Shown piece by piece: positions 26,368-35,513 of a stretch of 60,684 bases of DNA. The first letter of the stretch is position 1; each line of letters begins with the position of its first letter. Source of the stretch: Microcoleus sp. bin38.metabat.b11b12b14.051 (lineage in GTDB: Bacteria; Cyanobacteriota; Cyanobacteriia; Cyanobacteriales; Microcoleaceae). The notes beneath the pieces were generated by a model. That model did no database searches, was not told the DNA's origin, and worked only from the letters and a program-made list of their open reading frames with translations. Location: the NCBI RefSeq assembly GCF_013299165.1, contig NZ_JAAFKD010000037.1, positions 1 through 60,684 of the forward strand, written 5' to 3'. Made by a program: the position numbers and the translations under genes.

Positions 26368-27555
26368 TCACCAATCAACCTCGGCCCTTTCCTCCACCAC
26401 TCGCTGATAAACCCACTCAGTTTCCATCGCCAACTTCGGCCAACTAAAGCGGCGTTCCAAATCCTCATAAGCATTGTCAACCAACCACCGCCCATAACCC
26501 GGATTTTTCAACACCTCCAAAATCCCCCAAGCCAAAGAATCCCGATTGTTCGCCTCAGTAACAACACCAGTTTTAGTATGCTGAACTACCTCCGGTAAGC
26601 CGCCCGCATTCGACACCACCACAGGCACCCTCGCAGCAAAGCTTTCTAACGCTACAATCCCAAAAGGTTCGTAAAGACTGGGGAAAACCGCGCAGTCAGC
26701 CACCGTCTGGAATTTGTCGAGATGTTCCTCAAACATGAAGCCTGTAAAATAACACTTATTCCAGATTCCTAAATTCCAAGCCATAACTTTGAGATGGTCT
26801 GTATTGCCACCACCAACAATGACAATTTTTGCGTTACCCCCCATTTCCCTAATTACTTGAGGTGCCGCATTGAGAAATACAGCAATGCCTTTTTCATAGC
26901 TAATTCTGCCTACATAATAAACTATTTTTTCGTGATCGGTTGCGAAAAGGCGGCGGAAATTCATCGCAGCAAACTCGTTTCTGCGCGGCTTTTTTTCCGG
27001 TCTGATTCCGTTGTAAATTACCTCAATTTTGTTCCACGGAGTTGATAGTACAAGTTCGGCTTCTCGCCGCATATAATCGCTGCAAACAATTACCCGCCAA
27101 GCGTTGTAAGCGAGGTCGTTTTCCTTGGCGTTAATGTAGCGCTGCCCGTCATTGTGGATGCCGTTGAAGCGCCCGTATTCGGTGGCGTGGATGGTGGCAA
27201 TTAGCGGTACTTTAAAGGTATGCTTGAGGGCGATCGCCGCATCTCCCACCAACCAATCGTGAGCGTGGATGATATCAAAGGGGCCTTCCTCCAGCATTAG
27301 TTTGCCGCCTTGGTGGCCCATGCTTTGGTTGAGGTTGGCTACCCAGTGAAAAAAGTCCTTGGCGTGTCCCACTACGACGCGATGCACTTGTATTCCTTCC
27401 ACCACTTCGTACATCGGCGCATGACCGAACTCTACTGTAATTAGGTGAATCGAGTGCCCCAACTTCACCAATTCTGGATACAGTTCCGATACGTGGCGGG
27501 CGATACCGCCTACTATTCTGGGAGGAAACTCCCATGCCAATACCAAAATTTTCAT
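26368..27555 (-). CDS. Glycosyltransferase family 4 protein
   Basis: GT4 enzymes transfer a sugar from a nucleotide-sugar donor with retention, often in polysaccharide or glycolipid synthesis. Seen here: WEFPPRIVGGIARHVSEL at the N-terminus (glycogen-synthase-like loop), FDIIHAHDWLVGDAAI, VYYVGRISYEKGI in the hinge and the donor-binding EPFGIVALESFA with its E-x7-E. I start it at the ATG at 27555, which has a strong GGAGGGGA site upstream; the TTG five codons earlier is unlikely. The protein has 395 residues. The acceptor is unknown. It might act with the adjacent DUF2079 membrane protein, which lies upstream on the same strand. Confidence 0.93.
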   Translation of the reverse strand: MKILVLAWEFPPRIVGGIARHVSELYPELVKLGHSIHLITVEFGHAPMYEVVEGIQVHRVVVGHAKDFFHWVANLNQSMGHQGGKLMLEEGPFDIIHAHDWLVGDAAIALKHTFKVPLIATIHATEYGRFNGIHNDGQRYINAKENDLAYNAWRVIVCSDYMRREAELVLSTPWNKIEVIYNGIRPEKKPRRNEFAAMNFRRLFATDHEKIVYYVGRISYEKGIAVFLNAAPQVIREMGGNAKIVIVGGGNTDHLKVMAWNLGIWNKCYFTGFMFEEHLDKFQTVADCAVFPSLYEPFGIVALESFAARVPVVVSNAGGLPEVVQHTKTGVVTEANNRDSLAWGILEVLKNPGYGRWLVDNAYEDLERRFSWPKLAMETEWVYQRVVEERAEVDW

Positions 27556-27788
27556 TTGTGTCCCCTCCAAAGAATTTATATATCTTAATGTTTATTGTTG
27601 ACTACTTTCTTGTATAATCCACACCCTAAAATGTTAGCCGATCGCAAATTTATGCCCGAGGGCTGACTTTTGGCAGCCACAAGAAGGGAAAATTATGCAA
27701 AAACCGGGTTTTGGCAAGAATTGCTCGATCGCCCGGTTTCTGGAATATTGGGACTGCACCCACAGTTTCGGGCGATCGGCGTACCCGA

Positions 27789-29477
27789 TTACCCTTGCTT
27801 CAAAATCGGTGCCAACTGGCGACGAAAACTAGCCCAAGCAGACGCCGATTCAGAGTTTGACACAGCACCTTTCCGCATCAAAATCGCGCCGTCTTCAAAG
27901 CCAACAATCCCGTACTCTCCAGACTTGGATATTCGATCGATCTGCGGTACGATTTGCTGCAACTGTCCCCGTTCCCTGCTAAACGCAGCCTGATACTGCT
28001 GCAACTGCCACATATCGGCAATTACATAATCCATCTTCACTGCCTCTCCCGCATCATTCCGCAGTTCAAACATCGGAAACCGGAGAATTTCCCGGCGGCT
28101 TGACAAAATCGGCACAATAGTATTCGTTGCAGCCACGCTAGCATTAGCAGGAATTTGAGCTAATAGTGGCCGCACTTGAGAGACGTGCTGCCACTGTTTG
28201 ACTAGAGGAACCTGCACCCAAGGAGCGATCGCATCAGGCAAAATAAACGAAAAAGTCCGATTAGGATTAGACGTGAAGGTAAAAAATAGCGACAAGCAGA
28301 TGCAAAACGCCCAAAAGCGGCGAAACCGTGAAGACGAAGGGAAAGGAAATATCGCATTCGGAAAACGCAAAATAGTTTGTTCTCCCCTCCTAATTCTATC
28401 TTCTTCCTGTTGACGGCTCGCCCACCACAGGATTGCCCCGTAAAAGAGCCCCGGAACCACAGTCATCGCATAGCGAATATTAATGGCCAGCACCGACTCT
28501 CCTTTAGCTAAAAATAGCTTCAGCAGTGGGAAGCCTGCGATCGTCCAAGAAGCGGGTGCTACGGCAGGAACCAAAGCCAACGGCAACCACTGCCCCAAGA
28601 GGTATCTAATCTTACCAAAAAACGGCGTAAATAGCTCATTTAGCAACCGCCCGGGATTGCTAACCATTCCCCAAAGAATTTCTAGCGTTGAAGCTTCATC
28701 TCCATCAGCATACTGACCGAAGCGTTCCATCATAAACCGCTGGGAAATATCAGCAGAAAACAAAGGCATAATCAGATTAGTCAGGACGATCGTGTAAGCA
28801 AAACTGAGAATGCAGACAGCCAAACCAGTCCGAGGGTAGCGCCGGCTCAAAATCATGTAAGCCCCCACGCCAAACAAAACAATGCCCGAATCTTCCCGCA
28901 CGGCCAAAATTAAAGTTGCCAGAATCCCAAACAGCGGCCACCAGCGCTTCTCCATCGCCAGCAGCAAGCCGAAGACATAAAGCGGAATTTGACAAACATC
29001 GTGAAAATTGCCCAAAGTCGGGCCGATAACCGCGTTAGCTGCATAATAGCTCACCACAATTGTCGCCGACAGTCGCGGCTCTAGATAGTGTCTAGCGAGA
29101 GCGTAGAGAACCAAACCCGCCGCCGTAATTAAAGTTACCTGCAACACCGTCAAAGTGATAGGCGAGGGGAACAGCGAGTAAATTGGCAGCCACACCATCA
29201 GCGCCGGAGTGAAATGCTGCCCCAACCGGTAGTAAGATACAGACGGGAGCTGATTTTGGTGAACCACGTTAGTGGACAAAGCCGAAGACAGGGAACTCTC
29301 AAACAAGTGACCCCGAGTGCCGTTCCAAAAAAGTTGATTGAAAATGCCTTGGTCGTAAGTAGCGTAAAGGCTGTAGTAGCGGTGCAGCGTCAGCAACAGG
29401 CACAGCACAAAAAAGGCGATCGCCACTTTCACTACTACCTGTAGCGACTCATTTTTCTTCCATCTCAAAAATGTCAT
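27789..29477 (-). CDS. DUF2079 family polytopic membrane protein
   Basis: A 562-residue protein with about ten hydrophobic helices. The hallmark segment HRYYSLYATYDQGIFNQLFW after the first helix identifies DUF2079, a family whose layout resembles glycosyltransferase C-type membrane enzymes (acidic residues in the first loop: ATYDQGIF). A soluble C-terminal domain (about 420-560) lies probably on the outer face. By layout it may use lipid-linked sugars, an inference. It begins at the ATG at 29477; a TnpB element ends only about 50 bases upstream and may have separated it from its promoter. Confidence 0.87.
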   Translation of the reverse strand: MTFLRWKKNESLQVVVKVAIAFFVLCLLLTLHRYYSLYATYDQGIFNQLFWNGTRGHLFESSLSSALSTNVVHQNQLPSVSYYRLGQHFTPALMVWLPIYSLFPSPITLTVLQVTLITAAGLVLYALARHYLEPRLSATIVVSYYAANAVIGPTLGNFHDVCQIPLYVFGLLLAMEKRWWPLFGILATLILAVREDSGIVLFGVGAYMILSRRYPRTGLAVCILSFAYTIVLTNLIMPLFSADISQRFMMERFGQYADGDEASTLEILWGMVSNPGRLLNELFTPFFGKIRYLLGQWLPLALVPAVAPASWTIAGFPLLKLFLAKGESVLAINIRYAMTVVPGLFYGAILWWASRQQEEDRIRRGEQTILRFPNAIFPFPSSSRFRRFWAFCICLSLFFTFTSNPNRTFSFILPDAIAPWVQVPLVKQWQHVSQVRPLLAQIPANASVAATNTIVPILSSRREILRFPMFELRNDAGEAVKMDYVIADMWQLQQYQAAFSRERGQLQQIVPQIDRISKSGEYGIVGFEDGAILMRKGAVSNSESASAWASFRRQLAPILKQG

Positions 29478-29525
29478 GGGCCCGCCGTAATGAAATCATC
29501 GGACAATAGCGTAAATCTAAAGTAA

Positions 29526-29600
29526 GTAGTGAACTACTCATCAGCAAGCGGAGTACCACTATGCTGGGAGCTTCCAGTCTCAACGGGAATTGCATCCGAC
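29526..29600 (-). mobile_element. Right end / guide-RNA region of TnpB element 2
   Basis: On the minus strand the 3-prime end of tnpB runs into CCCAGCATAGTGGTACTCCG and then GATGAGTAGTTCAC. GTGGTAC and GTAGTTCAC motifs are typical of the right ends I associate with this TnpB subgroup. The omega RNA should overlap the last 80 or so bases of the coding sequence. The exact edge near 29529 is estimated. Confidence 0.5.
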
Positions 29601-30745
29601 AAGACCGAAGGCTTGCCACCACGACTTACATTCCCTCCACTGGCAGAAGCACTGGTTCCCAATGCCCAAATCCGCAAGGCTTCATCCCTAATGTTTTTTG
29701 CCGCATTGATATCTCTATCATTGCAACTTCCGCACTTATGGCAATTCCAATGGCGAACATTCAAAGGCATGGACGATACTTTATGGAGGCAATTATTGCA
29801 AGTTTTAGAACTCGGAAAAAATCTGTCGATCTCGATATACAATTTTCCGACTTTTTTAGCTTTATACTTGAGCATTGTCCCAAACATTCCCCATCCAGCA
29901 TCACTAATTTCTTTAGCTAGACAGTGATTTCTTACCATACCCTTGATGTTGAGATTTTCTACTGCAATAACTTGGTTTTCGTTGACTATCTTGCGGGATA
30001 GCTTGTGCAGAAAATCTTCGCGCACTCTCTTGATTTTAGAGTGAACTTTAGCCACTAATCTTCTAGCTTTATTTCTCCGATTACTCCCTTTTTCTTTACG
30101 GCTGAGTTTTTGTTGTTTACGCTTCAGATTGCGACTGTGTTGTTTGAGGTGCTTAGGATTAGCATATTTACTGCCATCGCTAGTCACGCAAAAATCTATC
30201 AGCCCAACATCTAAGCCGATCGCCTTACCATTAGCTCTCCCTTCTGGTGTTTCTTGTCCATCATCAACTAAGACACAAGCATAGTAGTTCCCATCTGTAT
30301 TCTTGGAGATAGTAACTGTTTTTATAGTACCTTCAATTTTCCGATGAATTCGACAATGGACTTCCCCAATGATGGGAAGTTTGATGCTGCTATCACCTAG
30401 TTTGACATTCTGAGGATAACTAATTGACTGTCTACCATGCTTCGATTTGAAGCTAGGATATCCAGCGCGTTTATCAAAGAAGTTTTTATAAGCAGTGGAG
30501 AGGTTTAGAGCCACCACTTGTAGGCACTGAGAATAGGCATTAGACAACCAAGGATATTCCTTTTTGAGATGAGGGAGCAAGCCTTGGATAGCACCTCTAG
30601 TCAGCCCTTTTCCCGTATTTTGATAAGTTTCTTGGCACAGATTCAAGCTATAATTCCAGAACCATCGACAACAACCAAAAGCACCAGCAAAATATATCTG
30701 CTGCTCAGTTGTCGGATAGATTCGGAGTTTATGAGCTTGGTACAT
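29534..30745 (-). CDS. tnpB: TnpB, RNA-guided nuclease (element 2)
   Basis: A second TnpB with intact RuvC residues Asp179 (AIGLDVGL), Glu263 (AVENLNIKGM) and Asp345 (NDRDINAAKN) and zinc-finger cysteines C316-x2-C319 and C335-x2-C338. It differs clearly from element 1 through most of its length and has a 50-residue Ser/Gly-rich tail (GTSASASGGNVSRGGKPS) encoded by the probable omega-RNA region. It therefore represents a separate arrival. Length 403, start ATG at 30745. No tnpA is adjacent. Confidence 0.94.
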   Translation of the reverse strand: MYQAHKLRIYPTTEQQIYFAGAFGCCRWFWNYSLNLCQETYQNTGKGLTRGAIQGLLPHLKKEYPWLSNAYSQCLQVVALNLSTAYKNFFDKRAGYPSFKSKHGRQSISYPQNVKLGDSSIKLPIIGEVHCRIHRKIEGTIKTVTISKNTDGNYYACVLVDDGQETPEGRANGKAIGLDVGLIDFCVTSDGSKYANPKHLKQHSRNLKRKQQKLSRKEKGSNRRNKARRLVAKVHSKIKRVREDFLHKLSRKIVNENQVIAVENLNIKGMVRNHCLAKEISDAGWGMFGTMLKYKAKKVGKLYIEIDRFFPSSKTCNNCLHKVSSMPLNVRHWNCHKCGSCNDRDINAAKNIRDEALRIWALGTSASASGGNVSRGGKPSVLSDAIPVETGSSQHSGTPLADE

Positions 30746-30983
30746 TATCGAAAAGTTAGGTTAGTGATAACTATCATAGCACGATACTTGGGCAAAACCA
30801 AGGAATTTGCTCGTTTCCTCATACGCCGCCTCAAAGAGTGAGAGCTGCATGAAGAGTCAATTTGTTCGGCGCAATCGACGGGCTTCGCTCGCCTTTCATC
30901 CCGCCGAAGACACGGAGTAACGATGTAGCGGGAGAATTCCCGTCTGTCCAGTTAAAGTAGAAGTGAAATAACTCGGCTCGGCA

Positions 30984-32225
30984 ATGGTCAATTATTTTCA
31001 CCCGATCGAAAAGCTCAACAGCGTCCATCCAACATCCGGCACCAGCGACACCGACTGTTCTCCCGAACAGCCGGCTTCTTCCGCACCGCTTTTACAGCTT
31101 TTGCTGTTCGTAGACAAGCGTCCCTCTTCCAGGGAACTGAACAGACACATCCGCAAGTCCCTACAGGATTTGAAGGCAGAGTGCGACTTTGAGCTTCAAG
31201 TCATCGACGTAGGAGAACAACCGGATTTAGCCGAACACTTTAAACTTGTAGCCACTCCCTCGCTGCTCAAAATTCATCCCGAGCCCAGACAAACTCTCGC
31301 CGGCAGCAATTTGATCGCCCAACTCGAACACTGGTGGCCCCGCTGGCAGCGTTCTGTAGAAGAATACGCAGCTCAGCAGCAGTCTGCCCCTGCTTTGACG
31401 GCAGCAGCTTTGGCCGACCCAAAACCGATCTATTCGGTTGCTTGCGCCACTGAACTGGTGCAGCTTGCCGATGAAGTTTTTCGGCTCAAACAGGAAAAAG
31501 AACACCTGCAAGAGCAGTTGCAGTTGAAAGACAGGATTATTGCGATGCTGGCTCACGACTTACGCAATCCCTTGACAGCCGCATCTTTGGCATTGGAGAC
31601 TTTGGAGTCAAATCAAAAGGTGAAGGAGGGGCAAAAGTCCCGTTTGACACCGACTCTGGCGGCTCATTTGATGAAACAAGCCCGCCGCCAAATTAGAATT
31701 GTCGATCGCATGATTACAGATATCCTGGAAGCAGCACGCGGTACCAACGCTCAACTGCACATTCAAACAAAAAAAATCGAGCTCAGGCCGATTTGTCAAG
31801 ACGTAATCCTGCAATTTCAAGACAAATTTCAGGCCAAAAGTCTCAACTTAGAAACAGACATTCCCGCAGATTTGCCTTTGGTTTATGCCGATCCCGATCG
31901 CATCAAACAAGTCATCGTCAACCTGCTTGACAACGCCAGCAAGTACACGCCAGACGGAGGAACTGTTAGTCTTTCAATTCTCCACCGCACGGCTTACAAA
32001 GTTCAAGTCAGCATTTGCAACAGCGGCCCGGGAATTCCCGAAGAAAACTGCGCGAGAATTTTTGAAGACAGTTATCGCTTGCAGCGAGATAAATCTACAG
32101 ACGGTTACGGCATTGGACTGTCCCTATGTCAAGGCATCATCCGCGCCCACTACGGTCAAATTTGGGTAGACTCGGTACCCGATCGCGGCAGTTGTTTTCA
32201 CTTTACACTGCCCGTTCAAAAATAG
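30984..32225 (+). CDS. sasA: Adaptive-response histidine kinase SasA (clock output)
   Basis: SasA reads the KaiABC oscillator: its N-terminal KaiB-like thioredoxin-fold domain docks on KaiC, and it then phosphorylates RpaA to drive daily gene expression. Seen: the KaiB-like domain (about 32-115; LLLFVDKRPSSRELNRHI and VVATPSLLKI-like LVATPSLLKIHP), a linker coiled coil (about 155-182), HisKA with His191 in MLAHDLRNPLTAA, and HATPase with NLLDNASKYTP and DGYGIGLSLC. The 413-residue length is normal, with a slightly long N-terminus. It starts at ATG 30984 and stands alone; kai genes and rpaA are not in this window. Confidence 0.95.
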   Translation: MVNYFHPIEKLNSVHPTSGTSDTDCSPEQPASSAPLLQLLLFVDKRPSSRELNRHIRKSLQDLKAECDFELQVIDVGEQPDLAEHFKLVATPSLLKIHPEPRQTLAGSNLIAQLEHWWPRWQRSVEEYAAQQQSAPALTAAALADPKPIYSVACATELVQLADEVFRLKQEKEHLQEQLQLKDRIIAMLAHDLRNPLTAASLALETLESNQKVKEGQKSRLTPTLAAHLMKQARRQIRIVDRMITDILEAARGTNAQLHIQTKKIELRPICQDVILQFQDKFQAKSLNLETDIPADLPLVYADPDRIKQVIVNLLDNASKYTPDGGTVSLSILHRTAYKVQVSICNSGPGIPEENCARIFEDSYRLQRDKSTDGYGIGLSLCQGIIRAHYGQIWVDSVPDRGSCFHFTLPVQK

Positions 32226-32275
32226 TTGACAGTTGGCAGTTAACAGTTGTCAGTTGTCAGTTGACAGTAGCAACC
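32224..32275. repeat. Short STRR (CAGTTGT/CAGTTGA heptamers)
   Basis: Seven-base units of the TTGACAGT type sit directly behind the sasA stop codon and before the Nudix gene, which is convergent. Confidence 0.8.
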
Positions 32276-32384
32276 GCGCCAGACGGTTAGGACGTTCTTA
32301 ATTGCTAAAACCCTTGCTTTTATTCCTTTTATTGCTTCTTCCTTCTTCCGACTTCCATCGGACTTCTTCCTTCTGCTATACAGT

Positions 32385-32789
32385 TCAAATTGAGCGCAGT
32401 GCAGCGATAATCTGTTCGTTTGCCTTGGGAAAAGTAAATTGGTCAATTTCGTCGAGTGTCACCCAGCGAATTTCATCACATTCGATCGTTTGCGGTTCCC
32501 CGCTGACGTAACGGCAGTGGTGCACGTAGAGTCTCACTGTAAATTTAGTGTAGTCGTGGTCAATTGTAATCAAGCGATCGCCCACTTCTACCACAATCCC
32601 CAATTCCTCCATAATTTCCCGCTGTATGCAGCCTTCGATGGTCTCCCCAGGCTCTATTTTACCGCCCGGAAACTCCCAAAAACCGCCATGCAGTCCGTGT
32701 TGTCGGCGCTTGTCAATCAAAATTTGTTGTCGATCGTTCCAGATTGCAGCAACGCCGATAACTTTGTGGGGCACAGGAGTAAGAGACAT
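32385..32789 (-). CDS. mutT: Nudix hydrolase, MutT-like 8-oxo-dGTP diphosphatase
   Basis: The Nudix box is complete: GGKIEPGETIEGCIQREIMEE ends in LGI in the pattern G-x5-E-x7-R-E-x2-E-E-x-G. The leading region AAIWNDRQQILIDKRRQHG and FWEFPGG, and a 134-residue length, match MutT, which clears oxidised nucleotides from the pool and prevents A:T to C:G changes. It starts at the ATG at 32789. It is convergent with sasA and bounded by heptamer repeats on both sides. Confidence 0.9.
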   Translation of the reverse strand: MSLTPVPHKVIGVAAIWNDRQQILIDKRRQHGLHGGFWEFPGGKIEPGETIEGCIQREIMEELGIVVEVGDRLITIDHDYTKFTVRLYVHHCRYVSGEPQTIECDEIRWVTLDEIDQFTFPKANEQIIAALRSI

Positions 32790-32794
32790 ATTAA

Positions 32795-33026
32795 TTAGTC
32801 AGTTGTCAGTTGTCAGTTGTCAGTTGACAGAAGAGCGCGCTCGCGACTTGCCCGCCCGCGAAGTCGAGGGGAGTCGAAGAGTTGTCAGTTGACAGAAGAG
32901 CGCGCTCGCGACTTGCCCGCCCGCGAAGTCGAGGGGAGTCGAAGAGTTGTCAGTTGACAGAAGAGCGCGCTCGCGACTTGCCCGCCCGCGAAGTCGAGGG
33001 GAGTCGAAGAGTTGTCAGTTGTCATT
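32795..33026. repeat. STRR with three 65-bp composite inserts
   Basis: Heptamers (TTGTCAG, TTGACAG) alternate with three identical copies of the AGCGCGCTCGCGACTTGCCC element, starting at about 32834, 32899 and 32964. The element is the same as near 17401, and a reversed part occurs near 37710. It always sits inside heptamer runs. Confidence 0.92.
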
Positions 33027-33371
33027 TGTCATTGGTCACTCCTAGACGCACTGCAAATTTCGTATTTACCAAGCTTTGTTCCCCAACTGCGGGCTGTAAC
33101 GACTTATTTCTCTGAAAAACATGGTGGATAGCCACCCGTGCGAGCTGTTGGTAATTTGCCATTAATCATTCAATCATGTTATCAATTTTATTAATAAACA
33201 ACAAGTGATAAATAATACTATTCCCTAACTTTAGCGCTACAAATTTTCGTGTTCGGTTTCCTTCCCGGAATCCTCAATCTTCAATCTTCAATTTCATAAA
33301 ATCTTCAATCTTCAATTTCATAAAATCTTCAATCTTCAATCTTCAATCTAAAATCTAAAATCTAAAATCTA
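33027..33371. repeat. Intergenic region with AATCTTCAATC-type tandem repeats
   Basis: Repeated AATCTTCAATCTTCAATTTC and TCTAAAATCTAAAATCTAAA stretches occupy about 33281-33371. The remainder (33027-33280) is AT-rich with no gene. Confidence 0.8.
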
Positions 33372-33397
33372 AAGCCCCCATCTTCCGAAGGGGGCTT
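33372..33397 (-). terminator. Intrinsic terminator of the DUF760 gene
   Basis: AAGCCCCC and GGGGGCTT form an eight-pair stem around ATCTTCCGAA; in the minus direction a T-rich stretch (TTTAGATTTTAG) follows. It lies about 32 bases past the DUF760 stop codon. Confidence 0.8.
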
Positions 33398-33429
33398 GAC
33401 AATTGTACGAGTTAAATGTTAATAATCAA

Positions 33430-33771
33430 CTAATCATCCGAGCCGTGTCTCTCACTAGCTTGGATGGACTTTTCAAAAGTCATGCGCTGTTCGGCATTTT
33501 TCAGAAAATAGCCACTAATCATAGCCGAGGCGAGCAATCTCCCCAAATGTTCGCGACTGGTAGTAACTGTCACCCCGAAGTGTTCCGAAGGTAAATTCCC
33601 TAAAAGCCCGACAATATTTCGCTCCATTACTTGAAACACTTCGTGAGAAGTCGGCTTAGACAACTGAGAAACAGTGTCGGGAGCCATTGACTGCACGTAT
33701 TGCCATAATAAATTAGCATTTTCTCCGTCTTCTTCAAAGAATTCAGGGGATTTATTAGATGAGTTGCTCAC
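33430..33771 (-). CDS. DUF760 domain protein
   Basis: A 113-residue soluble protein with the DUF760 core LLWQYVQSMAPDTVSQLSKP, VMERNIVGLLGNLPSEHFGV and LGRLLASAMISGYFLKN. The family is confined to cyanobacteria and plastids; its role is unclear. The start is GTG at 33771, supported by a strong GGAGG five bases upstream. It has its own terminator downstream. Confidence 0.9.
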   Translation of the reverse strand: MSNSSNKSPEFFEEDGENANLLWQYVQSMAPDTVSQLSKPTSHEVFQVMERNIVGLLGNLPSEHFGVTVTTSREHLGRLLASAMISGYFLKNAEQRMTFEKSIQASERHGSDD

Positions 33772-33943
33772 GAGTACCTCCGTTTCAGAGACAGCTTGTT
33801 ATTTTAGACGCGGGCGGTTAAATTAAATAACCCTTATCCGATCGCTGCTGATGTTTATTACTAAGTAATTACCAATGTAGCAGGACAGTCCTAGCAACCA
33901 AGTGGGCACAACCGAATTAAAGGCGGCGGTTTTTACGATTTTA

Positions 33944-33993
33944 GATGGGGAATTGTGCGATCGGGTTGTTGCTCGATCGCACAATCCCCCATC
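33944..33993 (-). terminator. Long hairpin after the sigma factor gene
   Basis: GATGGGGAATTGTGCGATCG pairs with CGATCGCACAATCCCCCATC across a ten-base loop, one of the strongest stems in the window. It begins four bases past the sigma factor stop codon. Confidence 0.75.
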
Positions 33994-33996
33994 TAG

Positions 33997-34956
33997 CTAG
34001 CTGGCGAGATAATCGTTGATATCTTGCTTGCGCTTGCGGAGTTTGGTTAAAGCTTCCCGTTCAATTTGTCGCACCCGTTCCCGACTGATGTTGAGACGAT
34101 CGCCGATTTTGGCCAAAGTTAAGGTTTGCCCATCTTCTAAACCGAACCGCAAGGCGAGGACTTCTCGCTGTTGCTGAGTCAGTTCCGCCATCAGGTGGTC
34201 TAAGTCAGTCCGCAACGAAGATTGCAGCGCAAAATCTTCTGGGGTAGTGCCCGTATCTTCCAACAAATCACCCAACTCAGTATCTTGATTGTCTCCCACG
34301 CGCAAGTCCAGGGAAAGTGGTAGGCGCGCGCGATCGAGATATTCGCGAATTTGCTTGGGAGTCAAATCTAACTCTGACGCCAATTCAGCAGCAGTAGCAG
34401 CGCGGCCGAGCTGTTGAGCTAGCTGGCGCTGAGCCTTTTTAATTTTGTTGAGTTTTTCGGTAATGTGGATCGGTAAGCGGATAGTGCGGCCTTTTTCGGC
34501 GATCGCCCGCGTAATTGCCTGACGAATCCACCAGTAAGCATAGGTTGAAAATCTGTAGCCCTTAGTCGGGTCAAATTTTTCTACTCCCCGCTGCATCCCG
34601 ATCGTACCTTCCTGAATTAGGTCAAGTAAATCTACATTGCGCTTGATATATTTTTTAGCAACAGACACTACCAGGCGCAGGTTAGCTTCCACCATTTGGC
34701 GCTTGGCCCTTTCCCCGTGGTCGATCGTCCGCTGCAACTGTGCCTCAGACAGCCCGACTGTCTGTGCCCATTCAGCCGCTGTCGGGTCGCGGCCTAACTC
34801 TTCGGCTAAAATATTTTTTTCTTGGTGCAGTGCGGTTGAGCGCTGTACCTGTTTCCCGTAGAGTATTTCTTGCTCGTGAGTCAACAGGGGAACGCGGCCA
34901 ATTTCCCGCAAGTAAGCGCGAACAGAATCTGTATCTGAGGACTTAAGAGTTTTCAT
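33997..34956 (-). CDS. Group 2 RNA polymerase sigma factor
   Basis: A sigma-70 family protein of 319 residues. Region 1.2 reads [17 protein letters not shown]. Region 2 has [26 protein letters not shown] and the minus-10-reading [19 protein letters not shown]. Region 3 has [18 protein letters not shown], and region 4 ends in [19 protein letters not shown]. The long group 1 N-terminus is missing, so this is one of the non-essential SigB/SigC/SigD-type factors used under stress or in darkness; I cannot decide which. Start ATG at 34956. Confidence 0.94.
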   Translation of the reverse strand: MKTLKSSDTDSVRAYLREIGRVPLLTHEQEILYGKQVQRSTALHQEKNILAEELGRDPTAAEWAQTVGLSEAQLQRTIDHGERAKRQMVEANLRLVVSVAKKYIKRNVDLLDLIQEGTIGMQRGVEKFDPTKGYRFSTYAYWWIRQAITRAIAEKGRTIRLPIHITEKLNKIKKAQRQLAQQLGRAATAAELASELDLTPKQIREYLDRARLPLSLDLRVGDNQDTELGDLLEDTGTTPEDFALQSSLRTDLDHLMAELTQQQREVLALRFGLEDGQTLTLAKIGDRLNISRERVRQIEREALTKLRKRKQDINDYLAS

Positions 34957-35154
34957 GAGCTTTTCCCGCTGAGGATCTGTGCCTCTAAAGGTTTGCGGCG
35001 TAGCAAACCCCTAGCTTTAGCTGGGAAGGAAAGCGGGCGGGGACTTGCGCTTTTCTTCCATTTAAAGAGGCTTAGTTTTATCGTAGCTAGCTGCTACTCC
35101 CAGTCAGCACCCTCTCAGGTTAGGTTTTGGTTGGGCGTGCACAATGCTACATTA

Positions 35155-35171
35155 TGTTAAGAATCTTAACA
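35155..35171. promoter_or_regulatory. Palindromic site upstream of the sigma factor gene
   Basis: TGTTAAGAATCTTAACA has eight-base arms around one base and is flanked by A/T that extend it by one pair. It lies about 200 bases before the sigma factor start in a gene-free stretch, as an operator might. The regulator is not identifiable. Confidence 0.4.
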
Positions 35172-35339
35172 TTTCTGAGAGCAGTTGGCTACACTTCTTT
35201 ACATTTATTTCATGGAAGCCCGATCTGCTTTGCTATGAGAGTACCCGGAAATTACTTTCGCAGTTGCATCGCGTTAAACAAAATGCCCTAAATTTGTGAG
35301 AGGGAGAGAGGGAGAGGGGGAGTTGACCAGGGACAGGAA

Positions 35340-35400
35340 AGCAGTTGGCAGTTGACAGAAGAGCGCGCTCGCGAAGTCGAAGAGTTGACAGTTGACTGAT
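35340..35400. repeat. Truncated composite repeat within heptamers
   Basis: TTGACAG units flank AGCGCGCTCGCGAAGTCGAA, a shortened copy of the element found at 17401 and 32834 with the middle (ACTTGCCCGCCC) lost. The wider region 34957-35513 has no gene; it also holds a GA-rich run (about 35298-35320). Confidence 0.8.
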
Positions 35401-35432
35401 ATCCTGGACGATCGATTACCATAACAAAAACC

Positions 35433-35491
35433 GTTCGTAGTGTGGACTTTAGTCCGCTCTTGTTTTGCGGACTAAAGTCCACACTACGAAC
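35433..35491. repeat. Long hairpin repeat (TTCGTAGTGTGGACTTTAGT family), copy 2
   Basis: GTTCGTAGTGTGGACTTTAG pairs with CTAAAGTCCACACTACGAAC; the G-to-T change in the left arm is matched by a compensating change in the right arm relative to copy 1, which keeps the stem. It lies just downstream of the RNA methyltransferase stop. Confidence 0.85.
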
Positions 35492-35513
35492 CAATCCGAT
35501 CTATGATTAATGA

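Noticed and set aside
25992..26447. Two + strand ORFs of 133-151 aa
   Set aside because: Translate the heptamer array; low-complexity peptide overlapping the GT4 gene.
32626..33115. ORFs of about 80 aa
   Set aside because: Composed of the STRR composite repeats and the antisense of the Nudix gene.
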